A stretch of DNA of 64,000 nucleotides from Thunnus maccoyii (Eukaryota > Chordata > Actinopteri > Scombriformes > Scombridae): NCBI RefSeq assembly GCF_910596095.1, contig NC_056539.1:27488501-27552500 (forward strand), given 5' to 3'. A model generated the notes under the pieces. The model did not search any database, was not told the origin of the DNA, and saw nothing but the letters and a program-made list of their open reading frames with translations. Below are positions 61,201 through 64,000 of this stretch, piece after piece (within the stretch, counting starts at the first letter, position 1; each line of letters opens with the position of its first letter). The position numbers and the translations under genes were made by a program.

Positions 61201-64000
61201 CTTTTTTTACTCTAATAGAATGACAATATTAAAAAATACACACACGGTCTTCCTTACCTGCGATGTAGGTGAGTGGATCGCTGTCAGAGCCCTTGCAGTG
61301 ATCGGAGAAAGGGGTGACAGTGATCACGTAAGTCTGGGCGCAGTGCATGTTGGGTAGCTGACAGTGTGTGCTGTTTGAGGTGCACTGTTTGATATCGCCA
61401 TCTTGGCCTCGTGCTGTCACTGTGTACGACACCGCACCGGGACTGTGTAGCCAGCTCACCGCCGCCGTGTTGTTGTCACAAACCAGAGAGGCACTGACAT
61501 TCATGGGAGCACAGGGGGCTGATGGGAAAACAAAGAGAGAAACAAATTGAGCCTTGATTTGAAAGATTTCGTTCTCAAAGAAATTCCACATTTTCAGATT
61601 TTGCCTCACAACATTTTGTCCCAAGAGTATGTAGACATGTAAGAGACTCATTTCTATGGTCAGTTTATGTAATTTATCAAAACCCAGTCTAATCAACCTG
61701 CTGATGTTTCTTAATATATGAAATCCTGTGCATGTATACTGTCGCAAAACTGCTGGTCCCATGATTATATTACATACCCTTCCTTGTCTAGCTTCAATCA
61801 CACTATGTGTCTGTGACTTATTAATCATGTTTAGTGTCAGTTTTGCTGCTGTTGTTATTTGTCAATAAGAGTGACAGAAGTAGTCCTTCTTTTTTATAAA
61901 ACTCCGAAACCAGAAAATTTGATAAAGTCTAGTTTTAGCCAATAGCTAATAAAGCAATGTTTTGCCACAGTACATATGAGGAAAAGTGTTTGTCAGCATT
62001 GGTTAACAGGAAACTTTATGGTACATTTAGCTGCAGCAACAGACTAAAAAATGGCTTTTTACCCTGTTAACAATTACAAGTATAAACTGTTTAATGGATT
62101 TTTTTTGGACGATTAATCTGTATGCATATACAATCACCATACTAGCCCATTACATTACACAGCATTACAGCTTTATGCAAACAATGCTGCAGTCGATTAG
62201 AAATTGAATCATTTACTGTTACAGACATCCATTGGCTCTTCATTTCCATACAATATGAAAATCTATTGGCAGACTCTAGAAATTTGCCTAAATTGTGTAA
62301 TCTATCACAGTGAACATCAAGTCTGAAGTCATTTTGCAAAGTAAAATTGTCATTATTAGGTAACTTAGTTCAGACTACGGACAAAATAATCTGCTATTTA
62401 GCTGCATTACCATGCAATTCTATTGTAACATTGACAACTGTGTGAAAAAATGCATTAAAAAATCAAAAATATTGCTTGCATTCAAATAATGTCAGCAAAA
62501 CTGTAAAGCAAACATGATTTGCAGTTAAGAAGCTAAAACTTGCAAACATAATGGTTAACCTGTGGATGTCTCAGTACCCCATCCTCTCTCTCTCACCTGT
62601 CTGTATCTGCGTCACACCCGGCACGCTGCTGTTGCAGTGGTCAGCCACAGTGATCACTTTCACATCGTACATGCGGCCGCAGAGCAGGGGGGGGAGGGAG
62701 CAGTCAGTCTGGGTGGTGCTGCAGGAGGCCATGTGGTCTTCAGAATGGACATGGGCATAGAAACTCTTCCTGCCCAAAGTCTCGTTCCAGCTCAGGGAGG
62801 CCATGCCCGTCTCGCAGGAGTATGTGTAGTCCACGTTTTCAGGGGTACAGGGGGCTGAGGGAGAGAGAAAGAGTACAGTCAGGTGCTGAATACCTAACCT
62901 ATAATCCATTTATCCTGATCTCTATAGTAGCTGTTAAAGGAGGTGAGGAAAATGATCTCACTTTCTAAGATTATCCTCATTTCCTATAATTTTGAGGACA
63001 TTTGGCCCTCATTAGAAAGACAATCAAAGCAAAAATATTCACCCTTTAGTAATGTAGCCCACATTTTTCACAACTTTAGCAATTAAGAGGCTGTAAAATT
63101 GTCAATTTTAGTCCAGCTTCAGAGAGCAGAGAGAGTGTTGTCTTTACACTATTTGTTTATGGAGAAAAAACATTCACAATCACACTATATTAGGATCCTG
63201 TGTTACTTAAAACAGACCATCATAACAGAGAGAACAGCCATCATAATTTAAATTAATGTTTTTGAATGTGAAGAATGGTAACTTTTTTATTCATTTATTT
63301 TTTTTATTTTTTTCATTTTTTGAATAAATTCAGGTCAAATTTAAGCTGGAACACCCTCAATGTACAAAAATGTGTCTCACCTGCACATCAATGAAAAATA
63401 TATAACAATGGAATTGAAATATTTCCATTTTTGTATATTCTGGGTCACTTTAGGAAAAGTCATAAAAGCTAAAAGAAAGATGTTTTGAGAGTTTTTACTG
63501 CTCTCAAATGTAAAAATGGGTCAAATTTGACTCAGCACATCACTCCTAAACAACTCCTACAATCCCAGCAACAGTGTGTGTACCTGACCCAAGACTGAGA
63601 AATGATAGTGTATCATAAGTTAAGAAAAGATTGTACCTTTATTGATCCCAGGAGGGAAATTTAGCATTACGGTAGTAAAAGAAGAAACCTGAGAGGTTAT
63701 CATAACATGAGTACCCACCACATCCTCACCATCTTATATACAAACACAAAAGAAAACACTAACAACATAAAATTCATAGTATGTCCCAGATATAACAAAA
63801 TCATTATGCTTCAGTAAAAAGAAGGCATAATAACATTCTGTCTTTTACAAGCAACAGCCTTAAAACAAAGTATTGATCATGTTTATGTACCTGTGACAAT
63901 CTGAAAAGTAGAGCTGGGTTTGCTCAGACACTGAACTCCTCGTGCAACAGCTTGGACGGTGTAAGTGTCTCCACACCGCAAGTCATCCAGGACACAGCTG
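30980..64000 (-). CDS. fndc7: Giant FNDC7-like gene: 40 fibronectin type III domains, N-terminus outside the window
   Basis: In this window 42 exons give about 3,470 codons, ending at a TAA at 30980-30982. The domains share a pattern of PCxP start, a second Cys, W, GAxxY, a C...C pair, L-x-CGxxY, a last Cys and a TG end at the exon border, which I recognise from the FNDC7 family. From memory, mammalian FNDC7 has fewer than ten such domains, so this one is several times longer. Nearly every exon equals one domain with phase-1 introns on both sides. There is no transmembrane segment near the C-terminus and there are many N-glycosylation sequons, so a secreted or extracellular protein is likely. 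The signal peptide and promoter lie beyond base 64000. Molecular partners are unknown. The exact symbol (fndc7 or a related-sequence paralogue) is uncertain. Confidence 0.88.
31485..31590. repeat. MITE-like repeat, family A (end fragment)
   Basis: Terminal GACTAATCGTTGCAGCCTTA-type sequence of family A, in the last intron. Confidence 0.5.
31594..31659 (-). CDS. fndc7: fndc7-like short linker exon (22 codons) with Arg cluster
   Basis: A 66-base exon between CCTCAG and GTAAGT. It keeps phase 1 and encodes PVGTRRRRDLRATQ and YANLD. It is not an FN3 domain. The RRRR run resembles a furin-type processing site, which would release the last domain; that is inference. The splice sites are good on both sides. 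Confidence 0.75.
31660..32377. other. Intron between linker and domain 39
   Basis: 718 bases. No gene or confident repeat seen. Confidence 0.5.
32378..32626 (-). CDS. fndc7: fndc7-like exon: FN3 domain 39
   Basis: Acceptor CTTCCCAG. The preferred donor is CAGG|GTGAGA at 32378; a weaker phase-equivalent donor at 32390 would drop four codons. It keeps the C...C pair (VCNTTGLSC) but lacks the second, CG and last Cys, and has the NAVGQSNP ending of a generic FN3 domain. Confidence 0.8.
32887..33174 (-). CDS. fndc7: fndc7-like exon: FN3 domain 38
   Basis: The longest domain exon (96 codons). The middle C...C pair is absent, while an extra NCSE and the LPCSTVY Cys remain. It ends ALTGVTG. Confidence 0.8.
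33583..33843 (-). CDS. fndc7: fndc7-like exon: FN3 domain 37
   Basis: 87 codons with the full six-Cys pattern plus one extra Cys (YFGCAQ) where most domains have a hydrophobic residue. Confidence 0.87.
33844..34613. other. Intron with a MITE-like copy and a perfect hairpin
   Basis: 770 bases. It contains family A repeat sequence at about 34190-34505, and within it the 15-bp hairpin at 34403-34440. Confidence 0.7.
34403..34440. repeat. Perfect 15-bp inverted repeat, 8-base loop
   Basis: Arms 34403-34417 (CTAATCTATCAAGTC) and 34426-34440 are exact reverse complements. Confidence 0.95.
34614..34871 (-). CDS. fndc7: fndc7-like exon: FN3 domain 36
   Basis: 86 codons. Typical six-Cys domain with NVT, NCT, NLS and NCT sequons, ending SFRTG before GTAGAG. 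Confidence 0.9.
35039..35299 (-). CDS. fndc7: fndc7-like exon: FN3 domain 35
   Basis: The start PCALTS lacks the second Pro. An 85-base intron separates it from domain 34, one of several very short introns that group domains in pairs. Confidence 0.88.
35385..35645 (-). CDS. fndc7: fndc7-like exon: FN3 domain 34
   Basis: 87 codons with AWVTWDDSEGALSYTV and CGTLYTF; full Cys set; ends LETG before GTATTT. Confidence 0.9.
35646..36601. other. Intron with traces of repeat family B
   Basis: 956 bases. The region from about 36000 to 36320 resembles the dispersed repeat seen near 43540, 50930 and 59740 (TTAGATGAGAAGAT and GCTGAGCTAGGCTAAAT-type blocks). No gene. Confidence 0.5.
36602..36862 (-). 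CDS. fndc7: fndc7-like exon: FN3 domain 33
   Basis: 87 codons with MTVSWSPNPDAQYFHV and CGQSYNVTV; full Cys set; ends SSG before GTAAAC. Confidence 0.9.
37041..37304 (-). CDS. fndc7: fndc7-like exon: FN3 domain 32
   Basis: 88 codons with one extra residue before the C...C pair (TEDGGHRIEC). Six Cys; ends YVRTG before GTACTC. Confidence 0.9.
37305..38550. other. Intron with a LINE-like 3' tail
   Basis: 1246 bases. The right part carries the non-LTR retrotransposon remnant described separately; the rest shows nothing recognisable. Confidence 0.6.
38040..38385 (+). mobile_element. Non-LTR retrotransposon 3' end fragment (L2/CR1-like)
   Basis: Contains an AAACGCCTGAAAACTCAGCT-type pol end and a 3' tail with AGTCACTTTGGATAAAAGC followed by short AATGTAAATGTAAA repeats, as seen at the ends of fish LINE families. 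Only the tail remains. The exact family is from memory. Confidence 0.6.
38551..38808 (-). CDS. fndc7: fndc7-like exon: FN3 domain 31
   Basis: 86 codons; a slightly short C-terminal strand (SHAYLNLQSG); six Cys. A 141-base intron separates it from domain 30. Confidence 0.9.
38950..39210 (-). CDS. fndc7: fndc7-like exon: FN3 domain 30
   Basis: 87 codons with the PSRGALSYTTVAQG core and CGLNYSIIV. It ends SKG rather than TG before GTAGAA. Confidence 0.9.
39211..40611. other. Long intron between domains 29 and 30
   Basis: 1401 AT-rich bases. No coding region or clear repeat found. Confidence 0.5.
40612..40872 (-). CDS. fndc7: fndc7-like exon: FN3 domain 29
   Basis: 87 codons; acceptor CTCCACCAG, donor GTAAAG; full Cys set; CGFTYNITV. 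Confidence 0.9.
40873..42019. other. Intron with a perfect inverted repeat
   Basis: 1147 AT-rich bases. The hairpin at 41461-41503 is the only structure seen. Confidence 0.5.
41461..41503. repeat. Perfect 15-bp inverted repeat, 13-base loop
   Basis: Arms 41461-41475 (CACCTGTAATCACAC) and 41489-41503 are exact reverse complements. Confidence 0.95.
42020..42280 (-). CDS. fndc7: fndc7-like exon: FN3 domain 28
   Basis: 87 codons; six Cys; ends QVESG before GTAAGC. The 87-base intron to domain 27 happens to read open, but it has clear CTCTCAG and GTAGGA borders. Confidence 0.9.
42368..42628 (-). CDS. fndc7: fndc7-like exon: FN3 domain 27
   Basis: 87 codons with SWSASKGALSYKVTAQ, close to the family consensus; ends FKSG. 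Confidence 0.9.
42629..43202. other. Intron between domains 26 and 27
   Basis: 574 bases, AT-rich; nothing recognised. Confidence 0.5.
43203..43463 (-). CDS. fndc7: fndc7-like exon: FN3 domain 26
   Basis: 87 codons; an unusual Trp after the third Cys (SCWSDSEHC); donor GTGAGA. Confidence 0.9.
43464..44038. repeat. Intron with repeat family B and fold-back arms
   Basis: The stretch 43535-43800 contains GGAAATATGCTTATCTGCTT and TTAGCTTAGCTTAGCATAAA blocks of a repeat common in percomorph fish. The arms 43655-43680 and 43760-43790 are inverted copies with a small length difference. Confidence 0.65.
44039..44249 (-). CDS. fndc7: fndc7-like exon: FN3 domain 25, second part
   Basis: Begins in phase 0 after TTCTAAG (VGSLSWSAS) and ends in phase 1. 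With the exon at 44429-44478 it makes one domain. The middle C...C pair is replaced by MQLSTNDTWTY, so both cysteines are lost together. Confidence 0.85.
44429..44478 (-). CDS. fndc7: fndc7-like exon: FN3 domain 25, first part (50 bases)
   Basis: Encodes PCIPQNLESSLNCTMK, then a donor AAG|GTTTGT in phase 0. This is the only domain in the window interrupted by an extra intron (179 bases), which implies intron gain inside a duplicated module. Confidence 0.8.
44696..44956 (-). CDS. fndc7: fndc7-like exon: FN3 domain 24
   Basis: 87 codons; six Cys; ends IRMG before GTACAC. An 83-base intron separates it from domain 23. Confidence 0.9.
45040..45297 (-). CDS. fndc7: fndc7-like exon: FN3 domain 23
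   Basis: 86 codons. The middle C...C pair is missing (VTSFQTNDTTIEAE), the second such case after domain 25. The other four Cys are kept. Confidence 0.88.
45298..46319. repeat. Intron with a MITE-like family A copy
   Basis: The stretch 45370-45655 has CGATTGAT/ATCAATTAAT ends and an ATCGATTAATTGACTCATTG-type terminus of family A. The remainder is AT-rich without features. Confidence 0.6.
46320..46580 (-). CDS. fndc7: fndc7-like exon: FN3 domain 22
   Basis: 87 codons; NMYWEETEGVELYMATA core; six Cys; CGETYEFSV; ends VQTG. Confidence 0.9.
46738..46998 (-). CDS. fndc7: fndc7-like exon: FN3 domain 21
   Basis: 87 codons; starts PCAAGNVTV (second Pro lost); SSASGASSYLVTA core; donor GTGAGT. Confidence 0.9.
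46999..48557. other. Longest intron seen in the gene (1559 bases)
   Basis: AT-rich; no coding region, RNA gene or named repeat recognised. Confidence 0.5.
48558..48818 (-). CDS. fndc7: fndc7-like exon: FN3 domain 20
   Basis: 87 codons. The last Cys is replaced (GETLNSS), leaving an odd number of family cysteines. The preceding domain 19 lacks a different one. Confidence 0.88.
48966..49226 (-). CDS. fndc7: fndc7-like exon: FN3 domain 19
   Basis: 87 codons. The second Cys is missing (STQYSLTIGQVLWD) while the last Cys remains (NYVCQD). A 147-base intron separates it from domain 20. Confidence 0.88.
49484..49744 (-). CDS. fndc7: fndc7-like exon: FN3 domain 18
   Basis: 87 codons; MVTWYPSDGASSYVVLA core; six Cys; donor GTGAGC. 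Confidence 0.9.
49745..50234. other. Intron between domains 17 and 18
   Basis: 490 bases; nothing recognised. Confidence 0.5.
50235..50498 (-). CDS. fndc7: fndc7-like exon: FN3 domain 17
   Basis: 88 codons with one extra residue in the C...C loop (CQGMTEGSC); CGQIYHVSV; ends TPSG before GTAAGA. Confidence 0.9.
50499..51574. repeat. Intron with a hairpin MITE and a repeat family B copy
   Basis: The hairpin element is at 50739-50852. Family B sequence follows at about 50925-51160, ending AATGTCGAACTATTCCTTTA. Confidence 0.65.
50739..50852. repeat. Fold-back element with 39-base arms
   Basis: Arms 50739-50777 and 50814-50852 pair at 30 of 39 positions around a 36-base loop. Both ends are perfect (GGACTATTTCT / AGAAATAGTCC). 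Confidence 0.85.
51575..51835 (-). CDS. fndc7: fndc7-like exon: FN3 domain 16
   Basis: 87 codons; SMSWNYSKGGQLYHV core; CGQYYTASV; six Cys; ends IKTG. Confidence 0.9.
51989..52249 (-). CDS. fndc7: fndc7-like exon: FN3 domain 15
   Basis: 87 codons with a Cys doublet (STCCTTSDTGC), giving seven cysteines. Donor GTGGAG is weaker than the others. Confidence 0.88.
52250..52925. other. Intron between domains 14 and 15
   Basis: 676 bases, AT-rich; nothing recognised. Confidence 0.5.
52926..53195 (-). CDS. fndc7: fndc7-like exon: FN3 domain 14
   Basis: 90 codons. The CGxxY motif is CSQNL here, and the C...C region is three residues longer (FECNSTSDGTC). Confidence 0.88.
53584..53844 (-). CDS. fndc7: fndc7-like exon: FN3 domain 13, GC donor
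   Basis: 87 codons ending IMTG. The donor reads ACAG|GCAAGC, a non-canonical GC splice site with otherwise strong context, where every other donor found in this gene has GT. Six Cys are kept. Confidence 0.87.
53999..54259 (-). CDS. fndc7: fndc7-like exon: FN3 domain 12
   Basis: 87 codons; the GAxxY position reads GYAPQF, so the Tyr is lost; six Cys; 153-154 base introns on both sides. Confidence 0.9.
54413..54673 (-). CDS. fndc7: fndc7-like exon: FN3 domain 11
   Basis: 87 codons; SVSWQASQGSVTYMAVA core; CGQQYQVYV; ends MIHTG before GTGGGT. Confidence 0.9.
54934..55197 (-). CDS. fndc7: fndc7-like exon: FN3 domain 10
   Basis: 88 codons; starts GPCPHSGL with the second Pro replaced by His; six Cys; CGESYKISV; ends INTG. 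Confidence 0.9.
55198..55884. other. Intron between domains 9 and 10
   Basis: 687 AT-rich bases; nothing recognised. Confidence 0.5.
55885..56145 (-). CDS. fndc7: fndc7-like exon: FN3 domain 9
   Basis: 87 codons; VVTWDAARGARSYTVYA core; CGQDYSITV; six Cys; ends ATTG before GTAATA. Confidence 0.9.
56235..56630. repeat. Fish MITE-like repeat, family C
   Basis: Starts ACCAGTGGTGGAAAATAA and contains CTACTTTACTTGAGTATGTA and CTCCACTACATTTCAGAGGC blocks. It ends AATTACTCCACTGG, inverted to its start. From memory this is a widespread teleost non-autonomous DNA transposon. Confidence 0.65.
56803..57063 (-). CDS. fndc7: fndc7-like exon: FN3 domain 8
   Basis: 87 codons; the GAxxY segment is divergent (SGPNQTQMV); six Cys; ends LNTG before GTACTA. 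Confidence 0.9.
57064..57885. other. Intron between domains 7 and 8
   Basis: 822 bases; no supported gene or repeat. Confidence 0.5.
57886..58149 (-). CDS. fndc7: fndc7-like exon: FN3 domain 7
   Basis: 88 codons; VVQWRGSIGDVGSYTAMA core; six Cys. A 104-base intron separates it from domain 6. Confidence 0.9.
58254..58511 (-). CDS. fndc7: fndc7-like exon: FN3 domain 6
   Basis: 86 codons; the fourth and fifth Cys are one residue closer (TCSVKLDCGHQY); ends FASG. Confidence 0.9.
58512..59061. other. Intron between domains 5 and 6
   Basis: 550 AT-rich bases; nothing recognised. Confidence 0.5.
59062..59325 (-). CDS. fndc7: fndc7-like exon: FN3 domain 5
   Basis: 88 codons; starts VICPPPVV; the middle C...C pair is absent (VNYSTDQTSHVI), the third domain of the full-length type to lose both together. 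Confidence 0.88.
59326..60291. repeat. Intron with an inverted pair of repeat family B
   Basis: Arms about 59775-59905 and 60100-60217 are inverted copies. Each carries a TTAAGTATGGAG end and a TTAGCATAAAGACT-type block. Together they form a roughly 440-base fold-back in the intron. Confidence 0.65.
60292..60558 (-). CDS. fndc7: fndc7-like exon: FN3 domain 4
   Basis: 89 codons; a longer loop (IPSDLDDHAHNC), and CGETAVV lacks the Tyr of CGxxY; six Cys. Confidence 0.88.
60559..61257. repeat. Intron with a long MITE-like family A copy
   Basis: The stretch 60768-61110 is the most complete family A copy. Its ends GAGCTGCAACGATTAGTTGA and AATGAACGTTAGTTG are partly inverted, and the core reads ATTTTGGACTGTAAGTCAGA. 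Confidence 0.65.
61258..61518 (-). CDS. fndc7: fndc7-like exon: FN3 domain 3
   Basis: 87 codons; CG becomes CA (HCAQTYVITV); six Cys; ends YIAG before GTAAGG. Confidence 0.9.
61519..62596. other. Intron between domains 2 and 3
   Basis: 1078 AT-rich bases; nothing recognised. Confidence 0.5.
62597..62854 (-). CDS. fndc7: fndc7-like exon: FN3 domain 2
   Basis: 86 codons; the GAxxY segment is GRKSFYAHV; six Cys; CGRMYDVKV; ends IQTG before GTGAGA. Confidence 0.9.
62855..63890. other. Intron between domains 1 and 2
   Basis: 1036 AT-rich bases. Near 63630-63662 lies TACCTTTATTGATCCCAGGA, a motif I recall from fish retroposon tails, too short to classify. Confidence 0.5.
63891..64000 (-). CDS. 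fndc7: fndc7-like exon: FN3 domain 1, C-terminal part, cut by the window edge
   Basis: Encodes CVLDDLRCGDTYTVQAVA onward and ends QIVTG before GTACAT. The upstream half of the domain lies beyond base 64000. Confidence 0.85.

Noticed and set aside
34614-63000. CRISPR-like or satellite periodicity from regularly spaced exons
   Set aside because: The regularity is of protein domains in exons with variable introns, not of DNA repeats.

Overview
The window is genomic DNA of a ray-finned fish, most likely a percomorph teleost. It shows compact vertebrate genes with GT-AG introns, a local expansion of teleost-type trace amine-associated receptors (TAARs), and decayed fish repeats: Ty3/gypsy pieces, a DIRS element, MITE-like fold-backs and a LINE tail. 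No bacterial operons, CRISPR arrays, rRNA or tRNA genes were seen. Left part (1-30.8 kb): seven two-exon TAAR genes lie head to tail on the + strand, with coding spans starting at 1782, 9753, 14002, 17767, 21069, 24374 and 27677. All seven read as intact 325-326 residue seven-helix receptors with the TAAR NSxxNPxxY...WFRK signature. They lack the classical amine-binding Asp3.32 (Ser or Thr instead) but keep an Asp at 5.42. Genes 4-7 sit in near-identical 3.3-kb tandem units joined at the same junction motif. Genes 1-3 are more diverged and are separated by fossil mobile elements: Ty3/gypsy reverse transcriptase fragments at 1-555, 1129-1650 and 13060-13810, and a DIRS-type element at 5751-8788 that appears to sit inside an older inverted-repeat element. 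Right part (30.8-64 kb): one giant gene runs on the - strand, tail to tail with the TAAR array. It is FNDC7-like, and 42 exons encode 40 fibronectin type III domains (the most N-terminal one cut by the window edge) plus a short Arg-rich linker, for at least about 3,470 codons. Almost every exon is one domain flanked by phase-1 introns, as expected for growth by exon duplication. The domains carry a recurrent six-cysteine pattern, many N-glycosylation sequons and no transmembrane segment near the C-terminus, so a large secreted or extracellular glycoprotein is likely. The protein's start, signal peptide and promoter lie beyond base 64000. The two loci are functionally unrelated as far as the sequence shows: a chemosensory receptor array next to an extracellular matrix-like or secreted repeat protein. 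Their boundary is still informative, because the 3' flank of TAAR gene 1 carries a copy of the region holding the FNDC7-like poly(A) signal, so an early duplication reached into the neighbouring gene's 3' end.
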